A DNA stretch of 64,000 nt. Origin: Quadrisphaera sp. RL12-1S (GTDB lineage Bacteria; Actinomycetota; Actinomycetes; Actinomycetales; Quadrisphaeraceae). The notes below the pieces were generated by a model. That model saw nothing but the letters and a program-made list of their open reading frames with translations. It did not search any database and was not told the origin of the DNA. This document shows positions 23,810 through 33,066 of the stretch, one piece after another (position 1 is the first letter of the stretch; each line of letters starts with the position of its first letter). A program made the position numbers and the translations under genes. The DNA is taken from NCBI RefSeq assembly GCF_014270065.1, contig NZ_JACNME010000004.1:186001-250000 (forward strand), given 5' to 3'.

Positions 23810-26188
23810 GTGGACCAGACAGCGCAGTCGTCGTCGTCCGTGACCGGAGGCGGTGCAGTCAGCGCTCCCGGTGCGCCCGTGCCCGCTCCGGCTCCGGCGC
23901 CCGCGCCGGACCCCGCTCCCAGCGAGACGGAGGCCGCGCCCCCGGGCAACGGCATCCGCCGCCGCCTCGCCCGCCTGGGCACCCGCGCGCCCACCACGCC
24001 CGCGGCGCTGGAGCCGCTGCTCAAGGCGGTCAGGGCCAACCACCCCCGCGCCGACACGGCTGTGCTCGAGCGCGCCTACGCCGTGGCTGAGAAGGCCCAC
24101 CGCGGCCAGCGCCGCAAGAGCGGCGACCCGTACATCACCCACCCGGTGGCCGTCGCCACCATCCTCGCCGAGCTGGGCATGACGCCGCCCACGCTGGCCG
24201 CGGCGCTCCTGCACGACACCGTGGAGGACACCGGGTACGCCCTGGCGGAGCTGCGCCGGGAGTTCGGCGACGAGGTCGCCGACATGGTCGACGGCGTCAC
24301 CAAGCTCGACAAGGTCACCTACGGTGACGCCGCCCAGGCCGAGACCGTGCGCAAGATGGTCGTGGCGATGGCCAAGGACATCCGCGTGCTGGTCATCAAG
24401 CTGGCCGACCGCCTCCACAACGCCCGCACCTGGAAGTTCGTGCCAGCGGCCTCGGCGGAGAAGAAGGCCCGCGAGACCCTCGAGATCTACGCGCCGCTGG
24501 CCCACCGGCTGGGCATGAACACCATCAAGTGGGAGCTGGAGGACCTCTCCTTCGCCACGCTCTACCCGCGCATGCACGAGGAGGTGGTGCGCCTCGTCGC
24601 CGAGCGCACCCCCGCGCGCGAGGAGTACCTCGCCACCGTGCGCGAGCAGGTGAGCGCCGACCTGCGCGCCGCCAAGATCCGCGCCACCGTCTCCGGACGC
24701 CCCAAGCACTACTACTCCGTGTACCAGAAGATGATCGTGAGGGGCCACGACTTCACGGACATCTACGACCTGGTCGGCCTGCGCGTCCTGGTCGACACGG
24801 TGCGTGACTGCTACGCCGTCCTCGGTGCGCTGCACGCGCGCTGGAACCCGGTGCCCGGCCGGTTCAAGGACTACATCGCCATGCCCAAGTTCAACATGTA
24901 CCAGTCGCTGCACACGACGGTCGTGGGGCCCGAGGGCAAGGCCGTCGAGATCCAGATCCGCACCCACGACATGCACCGCCGCGCCGAGTACGGCGTGGCC
25001 GCGCACTGGAAGTACAAGGACGCCGCCGTCCGCGGGGTGGGCCCGACCGGCAAGGGCAACCTCGAGGACATGTCCTGGCTGCGCCAGCTGGTGGACTGGC
25101 AGTCCGAGACGGCGGACCCGGGGGAGTTCCTCGACAGCCTGCGCTTCGAGATCAACGCGCAGGAGGTCTTCGTCTTCACGCCCAAGGGCGAGGTCATCGG
25201 CCTGCCCGCGGGGTCCACGCCCGTCGACTTCGCCTACGCGGTCCACACCGAGGTCGGCCACCGCACGATGGGCGCGCGCGTCAACGGCCGGCTCGTGCCG
25301 CTGGAGAGCCAGCTCGACAACGGCGACGTGGTGGAGATCTTCACCTCCCGCGTCGAGGGCGCTGGGCCGAGCCGCGACTGGCTGACCTTCGTCAAGAGCC
25401 CGCGGGCCCGCAACAAGATCCGCGCGTGGTTCTCCAAGGAGCGCCGCGAGGAGGCCGTCGAGCAGGGCAAGGACGCCATCGCCAAGGCGATGCGCAAGCA
25501 GCACCTGCCCATCCAGCGCCTCATGAGCCACGAGGCCCTCGTGGGCCTGGCCAACGAGATGCGCTACGCCGACGTCTCCGCGCTGTACGCCGCGGTCGGC
25601 GAGGGCCACGTCTCGGCGCAGTCGGTGGTGGAGAAGCTCGTCACCGCCCTCGGCGGGGAGGAGGGCGCCACCGAGGACCTCGCCGAGGCCACACTGCCCT
25701 CACCGGCGGTCCGGCGCCCCCGCACCGGTGACCCGGGCGTGGTGGTCAAGGGCGTCGAGGACGTCTGGGTCAAGCTCGCCCGCTGCTGCACGCCCGTCCC
25801 CGGGGACCCGATCGTCGGCTTCGTCACCCGCGGCGCCGGCGTCTCGGTGCACCGCGAGGACTGCGGCAACGTGGTCGGCCTGCGCGCCGAGCCCGACCGC
25901 ATCGTCGACGTGGAGTGGGACGTCAGCTCCGCCAGCGTCTTCCTCGTGCAGATCCAGGTGGAGGCGCTCGACAGGTCCCGCCTGCTCTCCGACGTGACGC
26001 GGGTGCTGTCCGACAGCCACGTGAACATCCTCTCGGCGCAGGTCACGACGTCACGCGACCGCGTGGCCCTGTCGCGCTTCACCTTCGAGATGGCCGACGC
26101 CGGCCACCTCGGCCACGTCATCAACGCGGTGCGCCGCGTGGACGGCGTCTTCGACGCCTACCGCGTCACCGGCAGCCGCCAGGCCTGA
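23810..26188 (+). CDS. rel: bifunctional (p)ppGpp synthetase/hydrolase
   Basis: A 792-residue Rel protein that makes and degrades the stringent-response alarmones. After a 45-residue Ala/Pro-rich extension come the HD hydrolase domain ([15 protein letters not shown] and LLHDTVEDT), the synthetase domain ([46 protein letters not shown]), the TGS domain ([20 protein letters not shown]), a zinc-finger/RIS-type region with [11 protein letters not shown], and the ACT domain at the end. RFKDYIA has the RxKD motif of bifunctional enzymes. GTG 23810 is chosen for its ribosome binding site. Its 3' end is overlapped by 138 bases by an antisense reading frame. Confidence 0.95.
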   Translation: MDQTAQSSSSVTGGGAVSAPGAPVPAPAPAPAPDPAPSETEAAPPGNGIRRRLARLGTRAPTTPAALEPLLKAVRANHPRADTAVLERAYAVAEKAHRGQRRKSGDPYITHPVAVATILAELGMTPPTLAAALLHDTVEDTGYALAELRREFGDEVADMVDGVTKLDKVTYGDAAQAETVRKMVVAMAKDIRVLVIKLADRLHNARTWKFVPAASAEKKARETLEIYAPLAHRLGMNTIKWELEDLSFATLYPRMHEEVVRLVAERTPAREEYLATVREQVSADLRAAKIRATVSGRPKHYYSVYQKMIVRGHDFTDIYDLVGLRVLVDTVRDCYAVLGALHARWNPVPGRFKDYIAMPKFNMYQSLHTTVVGPEGKAVEIQIRTHDMHRRAEYGVAAHWKYKDAAVRGVGPTGKGNLEDMSWLRQLVDWQSETADPGEFLDSLRFEINAQEVFVFTPKGEVIGLPAGSTPVDFAYAVHTEVGHRTMGARVNGRLVPLESQLDNGDVVEIFTSRVEGAGPSRDWLTFVKSPRARNKIRAWFSKERREEAVEQGKDAIAKAMRKQHLPIQRLMSHEALVGLANEMRYADVSALYAAVGEGHVSAQSVVEKLVTALGGEEGATEDLAEATLPSPAVRRPRTGDPGVVVKGVEDVWVKLARCCTPVPGDPIVGFVTRGAGVSVHREDCGNVVGLRAEPDRIVDVEWDVSSASVFLVQIQVEALDRSRLLSDVTRVLSDSHVNILSAQVTTSRDRVALSRFTFEMADAGHLGHVINAVRRVDGVFDAYRVTGSRQA

Positions 26189-26782
26189 GAGCACCTGCTC
26201 GGGCGACCTGCGCGCGCCGGGCAGGCGGCGCAGCTGGCGCCGGCCCGCGCGCTGGCCGGGCCGGCGGCGGACGGCGAGCAGGTCGAGCGCGAGGGCCGGG
26301 TCGGCGCCGGCCTCCACCGCCGCCCGCAGCAGGGGAGCGGCCTCCCGTGCGGGGTGCCACACGGCGATGTCCGTGGCGGTCCGCTCCAGCGTGGTGACCG
26401 GCACGCCGCACACCACCTCGACGTGGTGCTCGGGCAGCAGCACCGTGCGGCTGCGACGCCACGCGGGGTCGCGGCGCGAGCCGCCCGACCGGCCGTGGCG
26501 GACGATGACGTCGACGACGCCGAGCCGCTGCAGGCACCCGCGCAGCCACAGCGCTGCTGCCCCACCGACGACGACGCCGTCGTCCAGCCGCTGCGCCAGG
26601 AACGCCGCGCGCTCGGCCGGGACGGCGTGGACGTCCGCCGGCAGCACACCGTCAGCGGCGCACACGAGGACCCCCTCGGCCACCAGCGCGGCCACGTCGC
26701 GGGGATCCAGCCCGCCGACCCCGCCGACCCCGCCGGAGGGCGCCTCGAGCAACCAGGACAGGGCGGGGGAGACCACCCCCAC
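26051..26782 (-). CDS. AbiEi-like antitoxin-domain protein, 3' end antisense to rel
   Basis: Reading from GTG 26782, the first 180 residues look like the AbiEi antitoxin/DUF559-associated family: a winged-helix-like start ([20 protein letters not shown]), [16 protein letters not shown], and [21 protein letters not shown] plausible reading then continues antisense through the rel 3' end to a stop at 26051. The last 45 residues (after about 26188) are therefore a rel shadow and not family sequence. The gene may have lost its own stop and C-terminus. A related gene with a full C-terminal domain is at 43236. No AbiEii toxin is adjacent. Confidence 0.6.
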   Translation of the reverse strand: MGVVSPALSWLLEAPSGGVGGVGGLDPRDVAALVAEGVLVCAADGVLPADVHAVPAERAAFLAQRLDDGVVVGGAAALWLRGCLQRLGVVDVIVRHGRSGGSRRDPAWRRSRTVLLPEHHVEVVCGVPVTTLERTATDIAVWHPAREAAPLLRAAVEAGADPALALDLLAVRRRPGQRAGRRQLRRLPGARRSPEQVLSGLAAAGDAVGVEDAVHAAHRVDDVAEVAGVGHLEGEARQGHAVA

Positions 26783-26845
26783 AGCCTGCCCGGACGGCGC
26801 GAGCTCCCGCTCGCGCCGTCCACAGGCACGCCGTGCGTCAGCCGG

Positions 26846-28627
26846 TCAGCCCGACGCCTCCTCGGCGGTGCGGCGAGCCGCGTCCAGCCAGAGGCGACGC
26901 GCCTCGAGCGCGGCCTTCGCCTGCGCCTCGGCGCGCGCGTCGCCCTTGGCCTGGGCCGCAGCGAGGTCGGCCTCGAGACCCGCGACCGCGCGCTCCAGCT
27001 GCTCCACGGCGCTGTCGGCGCGGGCCTTCACCTCGGGGTTGGTGCGCTTCCACGTGGCGCGCTCGGCGTCGCTGACCGCCTGCTCCACCGCCCGCAGGCG
27101 CTTCTCCACGCGCTGCAGGTCGGCGCGCGGCACCTTGCCGGCGGCGTCCCACCGCTCCTGGATGCCGCGCAGCGCGCGGCGGGCGGAGCGGTGGTCGGTG
27201 ACGGGGAGCAGCTTCTCGGCCTCGACCAGCAGCTCCTCCTTCACCACGAGGTTGCCGCGGAAGGACTCGTCCTCGGCCTCGTTGGCGGAGGTCCGCGCGG
27301 CGAAGAACGCGTCCTGGGCCGCGCGGAAGCGGGCCCACAGCGCGTCGTCGTCCTTGCGCGAGCCCCGCGGCGCCGCCTTCCAGCGGTCCATGAGCTGGCG
27401 GTAGGCGGTGGAGGTCGGACCCCACGCGGTGGAGGTGGACAGCTCCTCCGCCTCGGTGACGATGCGCTCCTTGGTGCCCTTGGCCTCGGAGTTGCGGTCC
27501 TCGAGGGCCGAGAAGTACGCCCGGCGGGCCCGGTCGAAGCTGGTGCGGGCGGCGCTGAACCGCTTCCAGAGGTCGTCCTCGGACTTCTTGTCCAGGCGCT
27601 GCGCGCGCTGGGCGTCCTTCCAGGACTCCAGCAGCTCCCGCAGGCGGTCACCGCTGGGACGCCACTGCATGCGCTCGGGGTCGGTGGCCGCGATGTGCTC
27701 GGCCTCCTCCACGATCGCCGTGCGCGTGGACAGGCCGGCCTCCCGGGCGGCGGCGCGGGCGGCGTCGGCCTCCTCACGACGGGCGGCGGCCACGGCCTCG
27801 AGGTCGCGGGTGCGCTGGGCCAGGCCCTCGACGTCTCCGACGGCCTGGACCTCGGCGAGCGAGCCGCGCAGCGAGCGCAGCTGCCCCACCACCTCACCGG
27901 GAGCGACCTCGGCGGACATGAGCCGCTGCTCGGCGATGTCCACCTGGGCCACGAGCGCGTCGAACTCGCGGCCGTAGTGCGCGAGCGCCTCCGCCTCCGT
28001 GGCGTCGACGACCGTGCCGACCTGGCGCTCGCCCTCGGCCGTGCGGAGCCAGACCACGCCCTGGTCGTCCATGCGCCCCCACGGGGTGGGGTCGGACGGC
28101 GGGCGCACGGCGGGACGCGTGGTGGGCGCGTGCGGACGCGGAGCCCGGCGCGGCTTGGGCGCCGGGCGCGGACGCCCGCCGGGGCCGGCCCCCGCGCCGG
28201 GCTTCGGGGCCGCGGGGGTCGCGGCGGCGTCGGCGGGGGCACCGCCCTCGGCAGGCTGCTCGCCGCCGTCGGCGGGCTGCTCGCCACCCTCGGCAGGCTG
28301 CTCCGCGGCAGCGGCCGGAACGGCCTCCGCGGGGGCGTCCGCCTCCGGCTCAGCAGCGGCGGGCTCGGTGGCTGCGGGCTCGGTGGCCGCCGCCTGCTCG
28401 CTGGCGGGCTCGGTGGCTGCGGCCTGCTCGGTGGCGTCCACCGCAGCCGGCTCGACACCCTCCTGCGCGGCCTGCTCGGCGCTCTCCGCGCTGTCCTGGG
28501 CCGCGGCCTCGTGCAGGGCCTCGGCGACCTCGGCCACCTCGGTCCGTCCGGAGGTGCTGGTGGGCTCGGTCACGGCGTCTCCGGGCTCCTCGCCGACGGC
28601 GGGGGTGGGGGTCGTCTGGTCGCTCAC
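26846..28627 (-). CDS. DUF349 repeat protein
   Basis: A 593-residue soluble protein. The first 180 residues are an Ala/Glu/Pro-rich disordered region that becomes a basic patch (KPRRAPRPHAP). The rest is built from helical DUF349 repeats, recognisable by WKDAQRAQRLDKKSEDDLWK, DRWKAAPRGSRKDDDALWAR and ERWDAAGKVPRADLQRVEKR, with coiled-coil character. The family is widespread in actinobacteria next to rel and is thought to bind nucleic acid or ribosomes, but its role is not settled. GTG 28627 overlaps the cyclophilin stop by four bases. Confidence 0.9.
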   Translation of the reverse strand: MSDQTTPTPAVGEEPGDAVTEPTSTSGRTEVAEVAEALHEAAAQDSAESAEQAAQEGVEPAAVDATEQAAATEPASEQAAATEPAATEPAAAEPEADAPAEAVPAAAAEQPAEGGEQPADGGEQPAEGGAPADAAATPAAPKPGAGAGPGGRPRPAPKPRRAPRPHAPTTRPAVRPPSDPTPWGRMDDQGVVWLRTAEGERQVGTVVDATEAEALAHYGREFDALVAQVDIAEQRLMSAEVAPGEVVGQLRSLRGSLAEVQAVGDVEGLAQRTRDLEAVAAARREEADAARAAAREAGLSTRTAIVEEAEHIAATDPERMQWRPSGDRLRELLESWKDAQRAQRLDKKSEDDLWKRFSAARTSFDRARRAYFSALEDRNSEAKGTKERIVTEAEELSTSTAWGPTSTAYRQLMDRWKAAPRGSRKDDDALWARFRAAQDAFFAARTSANEAEDESFRGNLVVKEELLVEAEKLLPVTDHRSARRALRGIQERWDAAGKVPRADLQRVEKRLRAVEQAVSDAERATWKRTNPEVKARADSAVEQLERAVAGLEADLAAAQAKGDARAEAQAKAALEARRLWLDAARRTAEEASG

Positions 28628-29460
28628 TGGACGGTCACCTGCTCGATGCTGATCGGGGTGGTCGGGGTGCCATCACCGGCACCTCCACTGACGCCGGCCT
28701 CGGCCACGCGCTCCACGACGTCCAGGCCGCTGGTGATGCGGCCGAACACCGTGTAGCCGCCCGCCGAGTCCGACGGGATGGTCGAGTCCTTGTACACGAG
28801 GAAGAACTGGCTGCCCTGGCTGTCGCCGTTGCCGCCCTGGCGGGCCATCGCGATGGTGCCCGCCGGGTACACGTTGTCAGACGGCGCGTTCTCGACGGGA
28901 CCGAAGGAGTACCCGGGGCCCCCGGTGCCCGTGCCGGTGGGGTCGCCGCACTGCAGCACGTAGATGCCCGCCGTCACCAGGCGGTGGCACGGGGTGCCGT
29001 TGAAGAACCCCTTCTCGGCGAGCGAGACGAAGGAGGCCACGGCCTTCGGGGCCTGCGCCCCCTCCAGCTGGATGCCGATCGGGCCGCACGACGTGGTGAT
29101 GGTGCCGGTCCAGGCGCGGGCCTGCGCGACCGACGCGTCGGGAGCGGTGCCGCTGGCGACCGGCGTGGCCGCCGGGGTGGACGTCGGCGCCGGGCAGGCG
29201 TTCGCGGGCAGCGAGGCGGACGAGGACGCCGACGCCGCGCTGGTGGCGCCGTCCCCGGCGGCCTGCTGCGTCGAGCTGCCGGTGAGCTGCGTGAACGCGA
29301 GCACCGCGATGGCACCCACCACGACCACCACGACCGCCGCGGCGATCGCCGTGTTCCGGCGGCGCCGTCGCTCGGCGGCCTTGGCCGCCTGGCGGCGCTG
29401 CCACGCCTCGTGGCGCCGTCGCTCGTAGTCGCGCTCGCGCTCGCTCTTGCTGGGTGTCAC
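28624..29460 (-). CDS. membrane-anchored cyclophilin-type peptidyl-prolyl isomerase
   Basis: A 278-residue protein with a basic cytoplasmic N-terminus (RRRHEAWQRRQAAKAAERRR), one membrane segment at about 36-57, and a Ser/Ala/Thr linker leading to an extracytoplasmic cyclophilin domain from about residue 115. The domain has GFFNGTPCHRLVTAG, TIAMARQGGNGDSQGSQFFL and GGYTVFGRITSGLDVVE. Active-site residues differ from the classic FxxxxR set, as is common for this actinobacterial group. It is a folding helper outside the membrane. A minus-strand TAGACT at 29534-29539 precedes it. Confidence 0.92.
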   Translation of the reverse strand: MTPSKSERERDYERRRHEAWQRRQAAKAAERRRRRNTAIAAAVVVVVVGAIAVLAFTQLTGSSTQQAAGDGATSAASASSSASLPANACPAPTSTPAATPVASGTAPDASVAQARAWTGTITTSCGPIGIQLEGAQAPKAVASFVSLAEKGFFNGTPCHRLVTAGIYVLQCGDPTGTGTGGPGYSFGPVENAPSDNVYPAGTIAMARQGGNGDSQGSQFFLVYKDSTIPSDSAGGYTVFGRITSGLDVVERVAEAGVSGGAGDGTPTTPISIEQVTVQ

Positions 29461-29533
29461 GCCGCCCCCACCTCCTGCGGCCTCGTCGTGAGCCGGGTCG
29501 TCTGCGATCCCGCTGGACGAACGGGCCCGGGGG

Positions 29534-29539
29534 AGTCTA
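29534..29539 (-). promoter_or_regulatory. -10 element of the cyclophilin-DUF349 operon
   Basis: TAGACT on the minus strand, 74 bases before the GTG start. It is divergent from the promoter of the MBL-fold gene. Confidence 0.45.
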
Positions 29540-29566
29540 CGGCGCGGCCCTGTCGCCGGGGCTGGC

Positions 29567-29572
29567 TAGGCT
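29567..29572 (+). promoter_or_regulatory. -10 element of leaderless MBL-fold gene
   Basis: TAGGCT followed by six bases and GTG 29579, repeating the leaderless geometry. Confidence 0.55.
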
Positions 29573-29578
29573 CCCCGC

Positions 29579-30313
29579 GTGCTGGCCTCCGCGATCCCGG
29601 ACACCGTCCTGGGCACCAACTGCTGGGTGCTCGCGACCGGTCCGGGCACCGAGTGCGTGGTCGTCGACCCCGGCTTCGACGTGCTCGACGGGCTGCGCGA
29701 GGAGCTGGCCGCGCACCGGCTGCGCCCTGCCGCCGTCGTCCTGACCCACGGCCACGCCGACCACGTCTGGTCGGTGACGCCGGTCTGCCGCTCGGGCGCC
29801 AGCAGCACCGGCGGCGTCCCCGCGCTGCTGCACGGCGACGACCGCTACCGCCTCACCGACCCCCTGGCCAGCCTCTCGGCGCCGCTGCGGGCGATGCTCG
29901 AGCAGCAGTTCGGCCCGTCCGCGCGCTGGGAGGAGCCGGACGACGTCCGCGACCTCGTGCCCGACCAGGTGCTGGAGGTGGCGGGGCTGTCCCTGCGGGT
30001 CCAGCACGCGCCCGGGCACACCGAGGGCTCCGCCGTCCTGAGCCTCGACGGGGTGCCCGACGTGCTGTCCGGAGCGCTCGCCGGCACCGAGCGGGTGGTG
30101 GCGACGACGACGTCGACGCTGCTGGCCGGCGACGTCCTCTTCGCCGGGAGCATCGGGCGCTGCGACCTGCCCGGCGGCGACCCGGCCGCCATGGAGCGCA
30201 CGCTGCGCGACGTGGTGGTGCCCATGCCCGACGACCGGCTCGTGCTGCCCGGGCACGGACCCGTGACCACCATCGGCCGCGAGCGCGCGACCAACCCGTT
30301 CCTGCCCCGCTGA
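29579..30313 (+). CDS. MBL-fold metallo-hydrolase, glyoxalase II-like
   Basis: A 244-residue protein with a complete zinc site: THGHADHVW (HxHxDH), HAPGHTEGS and the Asp of LLAGDVLFAGSIGRCDLPGG, ending with LPGHGPVTTIGRE. The pattern matches hydroxyacylglutathione hydrolase-like proteins. Actinobacteria lack glutathione, so the true substrate is probably another thioester. It precedes hisS by 32 bases, a common actinobacterial pairing. Confidence 0.92.
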   Translation: MLASAIPDTVLGTNCWVLATGPGTECVVVDPGFDVLDGLREELAAHRLRPAAVVLTHGHADHVWSVTPVCRSGASSTGGVPALLHGDDRYRLTDPLASLSAPLRAMLEQQFGPSARWEEPDDVRDLVPDQVLEVAGLSLRVQHAPGHTEGSAVLSLDGVPDVLSGALAGTERVVATTTSTLLAGDVLFAGSIGRCDLPGGDPAAMERTLRDVVVPMPDDRLVLPGHGPVTTIGRERATNPFLPR

Positions 30314-30345
30314 CTCCTCGACACCCCCTGAGACTGGAGACCCCC

Positions 30346-31710
30346 GTGGCCCGCCCCACCCCGCTGTCCGGCTTCCCCGAGCTGCTGCCCCAGGCCCGCC
30401 TGGTCGAGCAGCACGTGCTCGACGTGCTGCGCGAGGTGTTCGAGCTGCACGGCTTCTCCAGCATCGAGACGCGCGCGGTGGAGCCGCTGTCGGTGCTGCT
30501 GCGCAAGGGCGAGATCGACAAGGAGGTCTACGGCGTGCGCCGGCTCGCTGACGGCACAGCGGACGGCGGGGGGAGCGGGGACGACCTCGCGCTCCACTTC
30601 GACCTCACCGTGCCGTTCGCGCGGTACGTCACCGAGAACGCCGGCCACCTGCAGTTCCCCTTCCGCCGCTACCAGGTGCAGAAGGTGTGGCGCGGGGAGC
30701 GCCCGCAGGAGGGCCGCTACCGCGAGTTCACGCAGGCCGACATCGACGTGGTGGACCGCGGCACCCTGGCGGTGCACCACGACGCCGACATGGCCCGCGT
30801 CATGGGCGAGGCCCTGGCGCGCCTGCCGCTGCCCGGCGTGACCCTCCAGGTCAACAACCGGCGCCTGGTGGAGGGCTTCTACCGGGGGCTCGGACTCGAG
30901 GGCGACGTGCTGACGGGCTCCATCGGGGCGACGATGCGCGCGGTCGACAAGCTCGACAAGGTGGGCGTCCGCGGCGTCGCGGACCTCCTCGCGCAGGCCG
31001 GTCTCACGCAGGCCCAGGCCGACGGCGCGCTCGCCCTCGCGCAGGTCCGCGCCGGCGCCGGGGACCTCGTGGAGCGCGTGCGCGGTCTCGGCGTCGCCCA
31101 CGAGCTGCTGGAGCAGGGCCTGGAGGAGCTGCTGGCGGTGCTCACCGCCGTCGACGACCTCCCCGCAGACCGCGTGGCCGTGGTGGCCGACCTGTCCGTG
31201 GCCCGCGGCCTGGACTACTACACCGGCACCGTCTACGAGACGCGGATGCGCGGGTGGGAGTCGCTCGGCTCGATCTGCTCGGGCGGGCGCTACGACGCCC
31301 TCGCCGACGACGGCCGCGACGTCTACCCCGGCGTCGGCATCAGCCTCGGCGTGACCCGGGCGATCATCCCGCTGCTCGGCAAGGGCGCCGTGCGCGCGAG
31401 CCGCCCGACGCCGACGGCCGTCGTCGTCGCCGTGTCCGACGAGGCGCACCGCCGGGACGCGGACCGGGTGGCGCAGCAGCTGCGGGCGCGCGGCGTGGCC
31501 ACCGAGGTGTCGCCGACGGCGGCGAAGTTCGGCAAGCAGATCCGCTACGCCGACCGCCGGGGGGTGCCGTTCGTGTGGTTCGCGCAGGAGGACGGCGGCC
31601 ACGAGGTGAAGGACATCCGCTCCGGCGAGCAGGTCCCCGCCGACCCGGCGTCCTGGCTGCCGCCGGCGGGCGACCTGCGCCCGACGGTGGTCTCGGGAGA
31701 CCCGGCCTAG
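30346..31710 (+). CDS. hisS: histidine-tRNA ligase
   Basis: A 454-residue class II enzyme charging tRNA-His. Motifs are SGFPELLPQARLVEQHVLDV, the motif 2 loop VWRGERPQEGRYREFTQADI and GLDYYTGTVYETRM. The C-terminal anticodon-binding domain ends with GVPFVWFAQEDG. It is of the longer actinobacterial type. GTG 30346 matches the start of homology, but the ribosome binding site is weak. The stop overlaps the convergent HhH gene by four bases. Confidence 0.96.
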   Translation: MARPTPLSGFPELLPQARLVEQHVLDVLREVFELHGFSSIETRAVEPLSVLLRKGEIDKEVYGVRRLADGTADGGGSGDDLALHFDLTVPFARYVTENAGHLQFPFRRYQVQKVWRGERPQEGRYREFTQADIDVVDRGTLAVHHDADMARVMGEALARLPLPGVTLQVNNRRLVEGFYRGLGLEGDVLTGSIGATMRAVDKLDKVGVRGVADLLAQAGLTQAQADGALALAQVRAGAGDLVERVRGLGVAHELLEQGLEELLAVLTAVDDLPADRVAVVADLSVARGLDYYTGTVYETRMRGWESLGSICSGGRYDALADDGRDVYPGVGISLGVTRAIIPLLGKGAVRASRPTPTAVVVAVSDEAHRRDADRVAQQLRARGVATEVSPTAAKFGKQIRYADRRGVPFVWFAQEDGGHEVKDIRSGEQVPADPASWLPPAGDLRPTVVSGDPA

Positions 31711-32360
31711 CGGCCGGAAGCGCGGAGCTCGTCGGCGTCGTCGGCGATCGAGCAGCGGACGAGGGCGGCGCCGAGCACCGACAGGTCGTCGGTCCCGGCG
31801 AGCTCGGCCAGGCCGCCCGCAGTGGTGGGGAGGCCGAGGGCCTTCGCGGTGGCGCTGACCCGGTCGTCGGCGAAGGGGCGCAGCGAGGGCCAGACGGCCT
31901 GCGCCTCGCGGCAGAACACGTCGGCGCCCACCGGCCCGATGCCGGAGAACCGCTGCACGGCCTCGTGCACGCGGGCGCGCTCACCGTCGCAGTCGTCGCG
32001 CAGGCGGCGCAGGTCGCCGTGGTGCTCCTCCAGCAGGAGGTCGGCGAGCTGGCCCAGCTGGTGGGCGGTCTGGCGCTTGCGCAGGTAGCGGGCGTCGGCC
32101 AGGGCCTGCCACCGGCCGTCATCGCCGGCGTCGCGCAGGTGCTCCGCGGTCGTCAGGCCCGCGGAGCGCAGGCCCCGGGCGGCCCGCACGCCGAGCTCGG
32201 CGGAGACGCCGGAGCTCATCAGGCTGGACAGGACCAGCAGCTGCAGCAGCGGGGCGGGGGTGTCGCGCAGGGCGATGCCCGCCTCGTCGGCGTAGGTGCG
32301 GCCGTGGCGCGCGAGGAGGGCCCGCAGGACCTCGTCCCGCGGGCCCTCCTGCTGCGTCAC
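31707..32360 (-). CDS. HhH-GPD (endonuclease III-like) protein
   Basis: A 217-residue all-helical protein with LLVLSSLMSSGVSAELGVRA and RFSGIGPVGADVFCREAQAV, the second being a helix-hairpin-helix followed by the region where GPD-type DNA glycosylases keep their catalytic Asp (FADDR). No iron-sulfur Cys cluster of true Nth is present. A DNA repair or base-excision role is likely but not proved. GTG 32360 overlaps the upstream antitoxin-like gene by four bases. Confidence 0.75.
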   Translation of the reverse strand: MTQQEGPRDEVLRALLARHGRTYADEAGIALRDTPAPLLQLLVLSSLMSSGVSAELGVRAARGLRSAGLTTAEHLRDAGDDGRWQALADARYLRKRQTAHQLGQLADLLLEEHHGDLRRLRDDCDGERARVHEAVQRFSGIGPVGADVFCREAQAVWPSLRPFADDRVSATAKALGLPTTAGGLAELAGTDDLSVLGAALVRCSIADDADELRASGR

Positions 32361-32566
32361 CGGCGGGGCTCGCCGCCAGCCGCGTCGCCCTGGCCGTCGA
32401 GGAAGGCGTTCGCCTTCTCCTGGCCGACGTCGACCTTGTCGGCGTACTTGCCGCCGGTGCGGGCGTCGATCGCGTCGCCGCCCTTCTCCACCAGCTGGTC
32501 CGCCTGGTCGGGGTGCTTGCCGGCGAGGTCCTTGGCCTTGTCCGCGAGGCCCTTGAAGTCCACCAC
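32357..32566 (-). CDS. Rv0909-like small antitoxin-family protein
   Basis: A 69-residue hydrophilic protein: VDFKGLADKAKDLAGKHPDQ, then ADQLVEKGGDAIDARTGGKY. This resembles the Rv0909/CsbD-like small helical family annotated as putative antitoxins in actinobacteria. No adjacent toxin is visible; the downstream partner is the HhH gene. The GTG start follows GAGGAGGAGACC. A minus-strand TAGCGT at 32605-32610 is a likely promoter. Confidence 0.75.
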   Translation of the reverse strand: MVDFKGLADKAKDLAGKHPDQADQLVEKGGDAIDARTGGKYADKVDVGQEKANAFLDGQGDAAGGEPRR

Positions 32567-32604
32567 GGTCTCCTCCTCATCTCTCGGTCCGTCGTGCGAG
32601 ACCG

Positions 32605-32610
32605 ACGCTA
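32605..32610 (-). promoter_or_regulatory. -10 element of the antitoxin-like/HhH operon
   Basis: TAGCGT on the minus strand, 38 bases before the GTG at 32566. Confidence 0.45.
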
Positions 32611-32642
32611 CGACCGCCTCGTCGATCTCGCCTCCCGTGCGG

Positions 32643-32648
32643 CAGGCT
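32643..32648 (+). promoter_or_regulatory. -10-like element of the P-loop gene
   Basis: CAGGCT, seven bases and then GTG 32656, the leaderless geometry, divergent from the antitoxin-like promoter. Confidence 0.35.
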
Positions 32649-32655
32649 GGCGCGG

Positions 32656-33066
32656 GTGGCGGACCTCCTCGTGGTGAGCGGCCCGCCGGGGGCCGGGAAG
32701 TCCACGGCCGCCGGTGCGCTGGCGGCGGGCGGGTGCCCCGTGGTCTACGACGGCGTGGTGGGGCCGTGGTTCCTGCCGGCCTTCGCGGACGCGGCCTCCC
32801 GCCAGGGACTGCGGGTGCCGGGCGAGCTGCACGTCGTCGTCCTGCTGCCTGACCTCGCGCGCACGTCCCGGCAGGTGGCGGCCCGCACGGGGCACGGCTT
32901 CACCGACCAGGCCGCCACGGCGCGGATGCACGCGGACTTCGAGGCCGCAGCTGCCGACCTGCCTCCGCGGCACGTGCTGCGCGACCCGCCCGGGACGCCC
33001 GAGGAGGTCGCGGCCCTGGTGGGTCGGCGCTGGCGGTCCGGGGAGCTGCTGCTCAGCCAGCGGTGA
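32656..33066 (+). CDS. small P-loop kinase-like ATP-binding protein
   Basis: A 136-residue protein with Walker A VVSGPPGAGKSTAAGAL at residues 6-22 and YDGVVGPWFLPAF in the place of the acceptor region. RTGHGFTDQAATARMHADFE is lid-like. The layout resembles zeta-toxin, shikimate kinase and chloramphenicol phosphotransferase-like proteins, but it is short and the substrate is unknown. Its 3' end overlaps the convergent DUF1232 gene by 14 bases. Confidence 0.8.
   Translation: MADLLVVSGPPGAGKSTAAGALAAGGCPVVYDGVVGPWFLPAFADAASRQGLRVPGELHVVVLLPDLARTSRQVAARTGHGFTDQAATARMHADFEAAAADLPPRHVLRDPPGTPEEVAALVGRRWRSGELLLSQR

Noticed and set aside
26158-26829. A 223-codon minus-strand frame overlapping the AbiEi-like gene
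   Set aside because: It is another frame of the same DNA, Arg/Ser/Pro-rich without family motifs.
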